A stretch of 64,000 nt of DNA from Nocardiopsis sinuspersici (GTDB lineage: Bacteria > Actinomycetota > Actinomycetes > Streptosporangiales > Streptosporangiaceae): contig VWVT01000010.1 of the NCBI GenBank assembly GCA_008638415.1, forward strand, positions 62,001-126,000, in the 5' to 3' direction. The notes beneath the pieces are model-generated. The model had not been told where the DNA came from, searched no databases, and worked only from the letters and a program-made list of their open reading frames with translations. A program made the translations under genes and the position numbers. This document shows positions 34,578 to 42,613 of the stretch, one piece after another. Within the stretch, counting starts at the first letter, position 1; each line of letters opens with the position of its first letter.

Positions 34578-36299
34578 CTAGCCCGGGTTCTCCAGTGACT
34601 CCTCCTCCGCGGCGAGCCGCAGTGTGGCCAGGTCGTAGGAGAAGCCGAGGCTGGGCATCGCGACGGCGTCCCGCACACGCGTCCCGCGCAGACGGGGCGC
34701 CCAAGGCGTCTGGAAGAGCAGCGGGAGGAACGGGACGTCGTCGAGCACGAGTTCCTCGACCTCCGACCAGGCCGCGTCGCGTCTCTCGGGGTCCTCCACG
34801 GAGCGCAGCGCCCGGTCCACGAGCTCGTCCACCTCGGGGGTCCCGTACCCGCCCGGGTTCGGGCCGCCTGGCACTCCACGCGAGCACAGGGGCTGGAGGA
34901 AGGCCCGGGCGTTCTCATGGAACCAGCTCGGGGACCAGGACAGGGCGGCCAGGTCCCAGCCCTGGGAACGGCCGGGGCCGGACCCCGCGAGTACGCGCCG
35001 CAGCGAGGAGGGACCGAGGCCGCGCAGGGTGACGGAGACGCCCGCCTTCTCCAGGTCGGCGGCGTACGAGTGCGCCATCGCCGTCTCGGTCTCCCCCGCC
35101 GGGTGGACCACGGTCAGCTCCAGTCCGCTGTCCGCCCCGGCCTCGGCCAGCAGGGCGCGGGCGGCAGCCGGGTCGCCGCCGGGGGCCGGGCCCGCGCCCG
35201 GCTCCCTCGCGGCGTCGTTGCCCGGGGGCACGATCGCGTCCGCCACCCGGACGGAGGTCCCCGCCCCCGAGGCGGCGGCGATCTCGGCGAGCGCCCTCCT
35301 GTCTATGGCGCGGTCCAGGGCCCGCCTCACCCTGACGTCGGACAGGGGGCCGTCCCCGGCCGCGTCCAGGTTGAACGCCAGGTAGGGGTCGAGCGAGTAA
35401 CCGAGCCGGTGGCCGGGCTCCGGAGCGGGGAGCGGGTGGGACCCGGCCAGCTCGATGCCCCACGGAAGGTCGGCGTCACCGTTCAGGATGCTCTCGGTGA
35501 TCCCGGCTGCTCCGGAGTGGTCCACGGTGACCTCCACCGCGTCCAGGTTCCGCGCCCGTACGGGGTCCGACTCCGGGTTCCAGACCGGGTTGGGCTCCAG
35601 GCGCAGGCGAGCGCCCGGTTCGTGTGCGGCCACACGGTAGGGGCCGTTGGAGCGCGTGTGCGCGGACAGTTCCCCGCTCCCGGGGACGAAGGCGTCGTAC
35701 TCGACGGGCGCGGCCGCGGTGCACGGCAGGGCCAGGAGGTCGACCAGGTCGAGCGCGGGGCGAACGAGTTCGATCACGAGGGTCTCGTCGTCGAGGGCGA
35801 ACACGCCGGGGATGTCGTGGGTGTTCTGGAAGTCGGCGAAGGCTTGGGCGTCGGAGGCTGGATCGGGGACCGCCGCGGCGTAGGCCGCGTCGAAGCCGGC
35901 CATGCCCCTGATGGTGCTGGTGAGGTGGCTGGTCGCCGCGGGACGCGCGACGGGTGCGCACAGTCGCTTCAGCCCGCGGACGACGTCGTGCGCGGTTACC
36001 GCGCGGGCCGGTTCGGTGTCCCAGAGGACCCCGGGGCGCAGGTGGACCACGTAGGAGGTGTGGCTCGCCCCCAGCCCCGCGTTGTAGGTGGAGGGCACCG
36101 CCGCGGCCAGGTCGGGCACCGGCTCGACGGCCTGCCACTGGTCGGGGTTCTCCACCGGGGCGTAGGTGAACAGCTGGCGCGTCCACAGGCGCCGGAGCTG
36201 GTCGGCGGGGGACTGCTGTGCGAGTGCCGCGTCCAGCGGTTCGAGGTCGGCGGGCCCCCGCAGGCGGAGCGTCCCACCGGAACGTGTGTCGTCGTTCAT
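34578..36299 (-). CDS. Second family 5 solute-binding protein homologue without signal peptide
   Basis: 573 residues and clearly paralogous to the convergent gene: both share 'LRPGVLWDTEPAR', 'VRGLKRLC' plus a following PVA, 'LVIEL', 'RSNGPYR' and 'VRVRRALDRAIDRRALAE'-type segments. It starts 'MNDDTRSGGTLRLRGPAD', again with no signal peptide or lipobox. SBP_bac_5 proteins normally hand peptides to an ABC importer at the membrane; this one is predicted cytosolic and has no cognate permease. It is 18 bp downstream of the class V aminotransferase gene. The pair may bind a hydrophobic intermediate or the enediyne itself, but this is inference. Confidence 0.88.
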   Translation of the reverse strand: MNDDTRSGGTLRLRGPADLEPLDAALAQQSPADQLRRLWTRQLFTYAPVENPDQWQAVEPVPDLAAAVPSTYNAGLGASHTSYVVHLRPGVLWDTEPARAVTAHDVVRGLKRLCAPVARPAATSHLTSTIRGMAGFDAAYAAAVPDPASDAQAFADFQNTHDIPGVFALDDETLVIELVRPALDLVDLLALPCTAAAPVEYDAFVPGSGELSAHTRSNGPYRVAAHEPGARLRLEPNPVWNPESDPVRARNLDAVEVTVDHSGAAGITESILNGDADLPWGIELAGSHPLPAPEPGHRLGYSLDPYLAFNLDAAGDGPLSDVRVRRALDRAIDRRALAEIAAASGAGTSVRVADAIVPPGNDAAREPGAGPAPGGDPAAARALLAEAGADSGLELTVVHPAGETETAMAHSYAADLEKAGVSVTLRGLGPSSLRRVLAGSGPGRSQGWDLAALSWSPSWFHENARAFLQPLCSRGVPGGPNPGGYGTPEVDELVDRALRSVEDPERRDAAWSEVEELVLDDVPFLPLLFQTPWAPRLRGTRVRDAVAMPSLGFSYDLATLRLAAEEESLENPG

Positions 36300-36317
36300 G
36301 TCCCTTGCCCTTCTCCC

Positions 36318-37643
36318 TCAGGAGAGCTCGCGCGCCAGCGCGGCCATGGTCGTGACGGCCCGGTCGATCTCGCCGTGGCTGTTGAACAGGTGCGTGCACA
36401 GGCGTGCGGCATAGTGCTGGTGGGGGGAGTGGGGGACGTCGAACTCCGTCCACCTGATCCAGATTCGGTGCTCCTGCTCCAGCCGGTCCACGAAGGTGGC
36501 GAACTTCTTGATGTTCCACGCGTCCTCGGGAGCGGGGAACGGGTTGAAGGCGATCAGCGGTGAGCGCAGACGGGGGTCGGAGGAGGGGGAGTAGAGGGCG
36601 TCCCAGCCGAAGTGCTCCACCAGCCTGTCCCGTGCGTACTCGCCCAGTTCCCGGACGCGGGCCTCGATACGGTCGCGGCCGATCTCGTCCCACAGCTCAC
36701 AGGCCCTGGCCAGGGCGGCCCCCTTGGCGATGTTGGCGCTTCCCGCGCTCTGGAGGTAGTCGCCCATGTTGTAGCTCTCCACAGAGGTCGTCGTCCTCGG
36801 CGGCGGGGCGCCGATCATCGGGTACCACGTGGAGATGAGGGGCCAGAAGGTCGGCAGGGGCAGCGGGTTGTGCTCGGGATGCACCTTGTTGCGCACGTAG
36901 AGCAGTCCCGTCCCCAGGGGGCCGCACTGGAACTTCGACCCGGAACAGGAGACGAAGTCGGCGCCGTAGGCGCGCAGGTCGCAGTCGAGCATTCCGGGGA
37001 TCAGGGCCCCGTCGATCACGGTGATGAGGCCGTGGCGGTGGGCCAACTCGCACAGCGCGCGGACCGGCATCATGGTGCCGGTGAAGAGGGTGATCGCGGC
37101 GAAGGCCAGCACCTTGGTCCGGGGGGTGATCTGCTCCTCGAACAGCCTGACGATCTCCTCGGCGCGCACGTCAGGGCCCGAGGGCGGTGTGACCATGCGG
37201 ATCGTCAACCCGTGCCGGTTCCGCACCAGGTTGAAGTTGGACAGGACCGAATAGCACTCGTGGCTGGTGGTGACGACCTCGTCCCCGCTCTTCAGGTCCA
37301 GCCCCTGGATGACCCTGGCGACCCCCTCCGTGGCGTTGTGGCAGATGACCATCTCGTCCTCGTCCACGCCGAAGGCGCGGCCGATGTTCGCCCGGTGCTC
37401 GGTGTACATGGCGGGCGGATAGACGTTCATCAGGCCCCCGGTCCACTCCCGGGTCACCCGGTCGTTGACCTCCAGGACCTCGTACGGCATCGCCCCGACG
37501 GTTCCGGTGTTGAGGTGGATGCTGTCGCGGTCGAGTGCGAACAGGTCGCGGATCTCGTCCCAGGACGCCGTTCGGAGCCCTCCGCCGGACGGCTGCGTGC
37601 CGGGGGTCGGAACCGTCCGGGACAGTTGTGTGCGGGAAACCAA
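36318..37643 (-). CDS. PLP-dependent class V aminotransferase family enzyme (epimerase/desulfurase-like)
   Basis: About 441 residues. TTG after GAGGGAGAG is taken as start; an upstream GTG would add nine residues. Fold-type I PLP enzyme of the isopenicillin-N-epimerase/NifS group: 'IHLNTGTVGAMPYEVLEVN', 'MVICHNATEGVARVIQGLDL', 'VTTSHECYSVLSN', 'LITVIDGALIPGMLDCDL' and the Schiff-base Lys (about 237) in SCSGSKFQCGPLGTG. It lacks the C-terminal 'SGxHC' desulfurase Cys in the usual form; the tail reads 'HYAARLCTHLFNSHGE', so epimerase, lyase or aminotransferase activity is more likely than desulfuration. Operon with the downstream solute-binding protein and the upstream 2,3-dehydratase. Confidence 0.85.
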   Translation of the reverse strand: MVSRTQLSRTVPTPGTQPSGGGLRTASWDEIRDLFALDRDSIHLNTGTVGAMPYEVLEVNDRVTREWTGGLMNVYPPAMYTEHRANIGRAFGVDEDEMVICHNATEGVARVIQGLDLKSGDEVVTTSHECYSVLSNFNLVRNRHGLTIRMVTPPSGPDVRAEEIVRLFEEQITPRTKVLAFAAITLFTGTMMPVRALCELAHRHGLITVIDGALIPGMLDCDLRAYGADFVSCSGSKFQCGPLGTGLLYVRNKVHPEHNPLPLPTFWPLISTWYPMIGAPPPRTTTSVESYNMGDYLQSAGSANIAKGAALARACELWDEIGRDRIEARVRELGEYARDRLVEHFGWDALYSPSSDPRLRSPLIAFNPFPAPEDAWNIKKFATFVDRLEQEHRIWIRWTEFDVPHSPHQHYAARLCTHLFNSHGEIDRAVTTMAALARELS

Positions 37644-37734
37644 GGTCTCTCCCTCTGCGGTCGGGAGCACGGCGGGTACCGGCCCGGCGTGCGGCGTGTG
37701 GTGCTGTTCCCGGAGCCGTGCGGAGTCCCCGGCC

Positions 37735-39162
37735 TCAGCCGCGCGGACGCAGCGAACTGAGGGCGAGGAGCAGGCTCCGGGCCTCGATGTTGACGTGGTG
37801 GCTGCGGCGGAGGAGTTCGGTGAGCTGCCGCGCGGTCATCCAGGCGTACCCCGGTGGGAGGTCCTCGGGCAGGGGCGTGCGGGGCTCCACGATCAGGTGC
37901 CGTGTGGTCGCGTGGTGGAAGCGCCCGCCCTCCTCGGACTGCTCGACGTCGTAGTGCACACGTGTCCTGGCGGAGTCCAGGACCAGGTCGAGGAAGGCGG
38001 GGCGCCGGTCGGGAGGCAGTACCTCCAGGTTGGCGGGATCGCACTGGACTGTCGGGCCGACCTCGACCGAGTCCAGATAGCCGGGCCTGAGGTCAGCGCG
38101 TGTGAGCACGTGCAACGTGCCCGCGACCGGCTGGACGAGGAACGCCGTCAGCCCGGTTCCCCGTGGGGCCAGCAGCGGTTGGCTCCAACTCGCCACCTCC
38201 CTGGTGGTGGCCTCCACGTCCACTCCCAGGATCGAGAAGAACCGGCCCGACTCGTGACGGATCTCCTCGTCGGTGCGCTCCCACCCCGTCACCTCGTCGA
38301 GGGGGATCGGACGCGCGCTCAGGGCCCGGCCGCTCTTTTGGCCGGTGACCCACGCTCTGATCCCGGCCAGGGAGCTGAGGGAATCCTGTTCGGTGGCTCC
38401 GAAGGAGCGCTCCACCTCCTCCGCGAAGCCGGTGTTCTCGCGGGGTGACCCGCCGGGGGCGGCGGAGAAGGGCAGGCAGGACAGCACCGTGCGGGTGTCC
38501 ATGTTCACCAGGTGGGGGTGGTGCAGGGCGTCGAGGATGTCCCCCAGCGTCAGCCAGGCGAAGTCAGCGCCCTCGGGGACCTCCGCGGCCGTCTCCACCA
38601 CGACGTTGCGGTTGCGCTTACCGAGGAACCAGGACCCCTGTTCGGATTGGAGCACGTCCACGAGCACCTCGGCCCGCCCGGGTTCGGTGAAGTACTCCAG
38701 GTGGCGCGGCCGTGCGCCCCGGTGCGTGCGCAGGTAGTTGCTGGAGGTGGCCTGTACGGTCGGGGAGAGCTGGACCGTGGTGATGTTGCCGGGTTCCATC
38801 TTGGCCTGCATGAGGAAGCGCAGGATCCCGTCCACCTCCTTGGCCAGAACCCCGAGGATCGCGATGTCGGCCTGGTGGATGATCGGCTGACGCCAGTGCG
38901 GCGGGGATCCGCCGTCGGTTCGCACGTCCAGGCCCCGGACACCGAAGTACCTGCCGCTGCTGTGCACGAGGTCGCCCGAACCCGGAGTGAACCCCCAGCC
39001 CCGGAGCCGGTCGAAGGGGACGCGCTCGACCCGGAAGGAGCCGCTGTCGCGCCGGGCCTCCAACCAGTCGGCGACACCCTTCCGGGGGAGGGTGCGGGAC
39101 CGTGCCGACGCCGCCAACCGCTCGGGCAGCCCGGTCTCCCTCACCTCGGTGTCGGTCCGCAC
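37735..39162 (-). CDS. NDP-hexose (or pentose) 2,3-dehydratase
   Basis: 475 residues built of two similar halves, as in the TylX3/CalS14/EryBVI family: each has a 'W...T..EI.H.SGRFF...G' strand (first half 'DLVHSSGRYFGVRGLDV', second half 'EIRHESGRFFSILGVDV') and each a 'QP(L/I)I' and 'SPTVQ/GPTVQ' segment with 'EQSEEGGRFHHATTRHLIVE' and 'QSEQGSWFLGKRNRNVVVE' near their ends. These enzymes remove the 2-hydroxyl from NDP-4-ketosugars, the committed step to 2-deoxysugars. With the aldo-keto reductase as the following reductase it implies at least one 2-deoxysugar. The promoter is just upstream in an AT-rich island. Confidence 0.93.
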   Translation of the reverse strand: MRTDTEVRETGLPERLAASARSRTLPRKGVADWLEARRDSGSFRVERVPFDRLRGWGFTPGSGDLVHSSGRYFGVRGLDVRTDGGSPPHWRQPIIHQADIAILGVLAKEVDGILRFLMQAKMEPGNITTVQLSPTVQATSSNYLRTHRGARPRHLEYFTEPGRAEVLVDVLQSEQGSWFLGKRNRNVVVETAAEVPEGADFAWLTLGDILDALHHPHLVNMDTRTVLSCLPFSAAPGGSPRENTGFAEEVERSFGATEQDSLSSLAGIRAWVTGQKSGRALSARPIPLDEVTGWERTDEEIRHESGRFFSILGVDVEATTREVASWSQPLLAPRGTGLTAFLVQPVAGTLHVLTRADLRPGYLDSVEVGPTVQCDPANLEVLPPDRRPAFLDLVLDSARTRVHYDVEQSEEGGRFHHATTRHLIVEPRTPLPEDLPPGYAWMTARQLTELLRRSHHVNIEARSLLLALSSLRPRG

Positions 39163-39235
39163 ACGCTCTCCCGTTGGGTCGGCTGTCTCCAGGCCCGGCG
39201 GACGGAGTCAGCAGCGATCACTTCGGCACAATCCA

Positions 39236-39250
39236 CTTAAAATACATATA
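39236..39250 (-). promoter_or_regulatory. AT-rich promoter box of the dehydratase operon
   Basis: CTTAAAATACATATA (plus-strand reading) is embedded in otherwise GC-rich DNA about 75-90 bases from the dehydratase start, and resembles the TTTAAAAAAATATA box of other cluster promoters. Confidence 0.5.
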
Positions 39251-39309
39251 CCTTCATCTTGATGGCGAGCGCAAGGGAGAGGACTGGAGCGACCCGGGCG
39301 GAACGGGTC

Positions 39310-40314
39310 TCAGGCGATCACCCCCTCCGCGACGGACATGACGGACGAGGTGCCCATGACCCTGGACAGGCGCAGCCCCGCCTCCGTGAAGAGCGGTTCC
39401 AGCTCGGCCGCGCTGCGCTCCCGTCCGGTCAGGGCGGCCAGCATCATGAGGTCCATCGCTTTGCCCTGATGCTCAGTGCCGTCCTGGGGGACGATCGCGT
39501 CCACGACCAGGACGCGCCCCCCGGGCCTCAACGCCCTGCGGCAGTTCTCCAGGATGCGCACGCTCTGTTCGTCGTCCCAGTTGTGCAGGATGCGCTTGAG
39601 CAGATGGACGTCGGCGGGCGGTACCTCGGTGAAGAAGTCCCCCTCCGCCGTCCGCCACCGCCCGCGCAGGTCCTCGGCGGCCTCCAAGCGGCCCGTGTCG
39701 ACGGCGCCCGGCCGGTCGAAGAGGACGCCGCTCAGTCCGGGGTGCTCACGCAGGGCGCTGGCCAGGAGGCTGCCGTTGCGTCCGCCCAGGTCGGCGACGA
39801 CGCCGTGCGCGGGAAGTTCGCACCCGCGGACCACCAGGGCGTTCTCCGCGTCGGACACCGTGGCCATGCCCTCGTAGTACAGCCCGTCCAGGGCCGGGTC
39901 GGAGTCGAGGTACTCGGGCAGGGTGCGTCCGAAGAACCGCGCGAACTCGGGCCGGGCGTCCCGCACGCTCTCGGGGAGGCGGTGCGTCATCGTCCAGAAC
40001 ATCGTGTCGGTGAACATCAGGACGCCGGGGGAGGCCGGGGCCGTGGAGTCGCCGCGCAGCGCGCGCCCCCGGTCCCCCAGAGAGAAGCGGTCCCCGGGGT
40101 GCTCGTCGAACACTCCCCGGGAGGCGAGGAGCCGCAGGACGCGCCGCAGGGCGTCGGGGCGGGCCCCGGTCGCCTCCGCGAGTGGCCCGAGGTCCGCCGG
40201 GGTGTCGTCGAGGTGGTCGGCGACACCCAGCGCCGCCGCTGTTCGCAGCGCTGCGGAGTAGGTGTAGGCCATCGCCTCTTCGTAGAGGAAGAGCGCGGAT
40301 GTGTGGTCGTCCAT
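39310..40314 (-). CDS. O-methyltransferase (Methyltransf_2 family)
   Basis: 334 residues; the ATG preceded by AGAAGGACC is used. An N-terminal dimerisation domain ('LGVADHLDDTPADLGPLAEA', 'RRVLRLLASRGVFDEH') precedes a Rossmann domain with 'VVADLGGRNGSLLASAL', 'GVLFDRPGAVD', 'DVHLLKRILHNWDDEQSVRI' and 'LRPGGRVLVVDAIV'. This is the family that O-methylates aromatic and polyketide hydroxyls with SAM. In an enediyne context the target could be an aromatic ring or a sugar. It is divergent from the beta-propeller/ATP-grasp operon, and its stop is upstream of the dehydratase promoter. Confidence 0.9.
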   Translation of the reverse strand: MDDHTSALFLYEEAMAYTYSAALRTAAALGVADHLDDTPADLGPLAEATGARPDALRRVLRLLASRGVFDEHPGDRFSLGDRGRALRGDSTAPASPGVLMFTDTMFWTMTHRLPESVRDARPEFARFFGRTLPEYLDSDPALDGLYYEGMATVSDAENALVVRGCELPAHGVVADLGGRNGSLLASALREHPGLSGVLFDRPGAVDTGRLEAAEDLRGRWRTAEGDFFTEVPPADVHLLKRILHNWDDEQSVRILENCRRALRPGGRVLVVDAIVPQDGTEHQGKAMDLMMLAALTGRERSAAELEPLFTEAGLRLSRVMGTSSVMSVAEGVIA

Positions 40315-40494
40315 GGTCCTTCTCCCGTCATGTGGGTGGTTGCCCCGGTGCACGGTTGACTTCGGTGATGCACTTAATGACTATACTTATATGAAGTTCT
40401 CTTCTTCTGGTTCGTTCGCCGACGAACGGCACCCGGAACTCCCCTCCCTCCCGGCGCCGCGGCCAGGAGACCGAACACGAACGGAGCGGACGCC
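40315..40494. promoter_or_regulatory. Divergent promoter region between O-methyltransferase and propeller operon
   Basis: Contains CACTTAATGACTATACTTATATGAAG near 40374-40395, an AT-rich island with a TATACT -10-like box. Direction is not certain. Confidence 0.45.
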
Positions 40495-41154
40495 ATGACG
40501 CCACAGCTCACAGACGACGGGTCGGTGGTCTCCTCACTGCCCTCACCGGGCACCTATCTCTGCGGTCTGACCTGGGACGGTGAACGGTTCTGGCACTCGG
40601 ACCAGCGGGCCGGTGAGCTCTACGCCCTCGACCCTGACGGCGGCGGGGTCCTGGAGCGGTACGCCTGCCCCGGCGCCCGCGCGGACCTCGCCCACTTCGA
40701 CGGCCTGCTCTCACAGGTGGGGGAGCGCCCCAAGCGGTTGCTGCTGATCGACCCGGACACGGGCGAGATCGAGGGCCGCAAGGCCGTCCGTCCCTCCAAC
40801 GGGCGCCTGTGCGGTACCGAGGCGGGACCGGAGGGGCTGTGGATGTGCCTGCGCAGGCCCCCCGTCGTGCAGTTGCGGGACATCGCCACCATGACGGTCC
40901 AGCGCGAGTTCCCGGTCGAGGGCAACCCCTCCGGCCTCACCTACGCGCGGGGGATCGTCTTCTACAGCGACTACGAGGAGGAGGTCATCCGGGGGTACGA
41001 CGTACGCACCGAGCGGAAGGTCTTCAGCGCCCCCGCCGAGGGCAACCCCACCGGGATGGCGTGGGACGGACGGCTGCTCTGGTACTGCGACTTCCCGGGC
41101 CGGGCCTTCCGCGCGATCCTCCCGGAGGTCCTGCGCGACGGGAGCGGGACGTGA
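40495..41154 (+). CDS. Small beta-propeller-like protein (paralogue 1)
   Basis: 219 residues with repeated 40-45-residue blade units: 'CGLTWDGERFWHSDQRAGEL', 'GLLSQVGERPKRLLLIDPDT', 'GLTYARGIVFYSDYEEEVIR' and 'GMAWDGRLLWYCDFPGRAFR'. The W-D-G-x-x-x-W pattern is like SMP-30/NHL-type or glutaminyl-cyclase-like propellers. No catalytic or metal residues can be assigned. A homologue is encoded in the following operon at 44.8 kb, sharing CGLTW and WDGRL.WYCD. It overlaps the ATP-grasp gene (GTGA), which implies stoichiometric production. Possible roles are lactonase-like, substrate-binding or scaffold; none is supported further. Confidence 0.65.
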   Translation: MTPQLTDDGSVVSSLPSPGTYLCGLTWDGERFWHSDQRAGELYALDPDGGGVLERYACPGARADLAHFDGLLSQVGERPKRLLLIDPDTGEIEGRKAVRPSNGRLCGTEAGPEGLWMCLRRPPVVQLRDIATMTVQREFPVEGNPSGLTYARGIVFYSDYEEEVIRGYDVRTERKVFSAPAEGNPTGMAWDGRLLWYCDFPGRAFRAILPEVLRDGSGT

Positions 41155-42419
41155 GCGGCGCCGCCGAACGGCCGGAGGGCCGTCCGGTCCTCCTCCTCGT
41201 GGGCGTCGTCTTCGAGCACTACCGGGGCTACCTGCTGCGCAGCGTCGCGGAGGTGGCCGACGTGTGGCTGCTCGCCGAGAACGAGACCACCTGGGAGGAC
41301 GAGCACCTCCTCGGGCATACCGTGGTCGACACCTCCGACCCCGAGGCCCTGCTCGCCGCCGCCCTCGACGTGGCCGCGCGCCGTCCGGTCCGGGGGGTGC
41401 TGTGCTGGGACGAGCTGAAGATGGAGAACAGCGCGCGCGTCGCGGCCGAACTCGGACTCCCCGGGGCGTCACCGGACGTGATCGACAGGTGCCGGGACAA
41501 GCACAGGACCCGGACCGCCCTCGCCGCGGCGGGCGTGCCCCAACCGTCTTCCGTCCTGGTCCTCTCGGCGGAGCACGCGGTGCGCGAGGCGACGCGGATC
41601 GGCTTCCCCGTCGTGGTCAAGCCCCGGGCACTCGGGGCGAGCCTGGGGGTGGTCCGGGCCGGCTCCGCGAGGGAGGTGGAGTCGGCGTACGCCCACGCGC
41701 GTGCCGCCCACGTCCCCATCGCCCGGTACTACGACGCGGGCGTACTCGTGGAGCAGTGCGTCGAGGGGCCGGAGATCAGCGTCGACTCGGCCTGCGGGGA
41801 CGGGCACCTCCATCCCTTGTTCGTCGCGCGCAAACAGAGCGGTTTCGCCCCGTACTTCGAGGAGATCGGGCACGTGGTGGACGGGTCCGACCCCCTGCTC
41901 TCGGACCCCCGGCTGCTCGACACGCTGCTGCGCGCCCACCGGGCCCTGGGTTTCACCGTCGGGATGACCCACACCGAACTGCGCCTGGGGCCCGGCGGAT
42001 GGCAGGTGATCGAGGTCAACTGCCGCTTGGGCGGTGACCTGATCCCCCTGCTGGGCAGGGCCGCCACCGGAATCGACGCGGCGAAGGTCGCGGCGTCGAT
42101 CGCTCTCGGGCGAAGGCCGGCCCCGGCCGTCACCCGCCGCAGGGTCGCCGGGGTGCGCTTCCTCTACCCCGATCGTGCGCTCACGGTGGACCGGGTGGAG
42201 ATCAACCGGTCCGCGCTGCCCGCGTCGGTGGTGACGGCCACCGCGACGGCCGAGTGCGGGGACCGGGTGGCGCCGCCGCCCGAGGGACACGTCTGGGGGC
42301 GCTACGGACTGGCCGTCGTGGTGGAGGACTCCGGGCGCGCCTGTCTCGACGCGCTCCGGGCGGCGGGGCCGGCCTTCGAACTGCACGTCAGGAAGGAGGC
42401 GCCGGACCGGGTCGGCTGA
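41151..42419 (+). CDS. ATP-grasp ligase
   Basis: 422 residues from a GTG in the preceding stop. Three ATP-grasp sub-domains are seen: an N-terminal Rossmann-like part ('VLLLVGVVFEHYRGYLL', 'VRGVLCWDELKMENSARV'), the central 'DKHRTRTALAAAGVPQPSSV' and 'IGFPVVVKPRALGASLGV' (Lys and Gly-rich loop that bind ATP), then 'YYDAGVLVEQCVEGPEISVD' and 'GGWQVIEVNCRLGGDLIP' (Mg-binding Glu/Asn). The family forms amide or thioester bonds through acyl-phosphates (carbamoyl-phosphate-synthase-like, BL00235/L-amino-acid-ligase type). Substrates are unknown. It could attach an amino acid to an intermediate. Its coupling to a small propeller protein is unusual. Confidence 0.9.
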   Translation: MSGAAERPEGRPVLLLVGVVFEHYRGYLLRSVAEVADVWLLAENETTWEDEHLLGHTVVDTSDPEALLAAALDVAARRPVRGVLCWDELKMENSARVAAELGLPGASPDVIDRCRDKHRTRTALAAAGVPQPSSVLVLSAEHAVREATRIGFPVVVKPRALGASLGVVRAGSAREVESAYAHARAAHVPIARYYDAGVLVEQCVEGPEISVDSACGDGHLHPLFVARKQSGFAPYFEEIGHVVDGSDPLLSDPRLLDTLLRAHRALGFTVGMTHTELRLGPGGWQVIEVNCRLGGDLIPLLGRAATGIDAAKVAASIALGRRPAPAVTRRRVAGVRFLYPDRALTVDRVEINRSALPASVVTATATAECGDRVAPPPEGHVWGRYGLAVVVEDSGRACLDALRAAGPAFELHVRKEAPDRVG

Positions 42420-42439
42420 GGCGACCCCCTTCCGCTCCA

Positions 42440-42468
42440 CGGGCGGCCACCGCGGTGGCCGCCCGTTT
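42440..42468 (+). terminator. Perfect hairpin followed by TTT after the ATP-grasp gene
   Basis: CGGGCGGCCACCG pairs completely with the next 13 bases, and TTT follows. It lies 20 bases after the stop codon. Confidence 0.85.
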
Positions 42469-42541
42469 CGGGCTGTCCGGGGGACGACCTCACCTCGGAG
42501 TGAGAACTGTCTTCCGTGGCTCTCATAGCATTGACGGTGAC

Positions 42542-42555
42542 TTTAAAAAAATATA
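42542..42555 (+). promoter_or_regulatory. AT-rich promoter box, TTTAAAAAAATATA
   Basis: This 14-mer occurs about 60 bases before the start of the 398-aa protein gene and again, identically, at 47803-47816. In a region of this base composition two exact copies are unlikely to be chance. Confidence 0.55.
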
Positions 42556-42613
42556 GCTTCTGAATCGATGCTCCCTGCCGCTCATCGGCGGCGCATCGAG
42601 TTGGAGGTCCTCA

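Noticed and set aside
32594-34918. Long minus-strand open frame opposite the first solute-binding protein gene
   Set aside because: Shadow of a strongly supported gene; the translation is low-complexity and without motifs.
32666-36299. Peptide importer components
   Set aside because: No signal peptides, no lipobox and no permease or ATPase genes of the Opp/Dpp type in the window.
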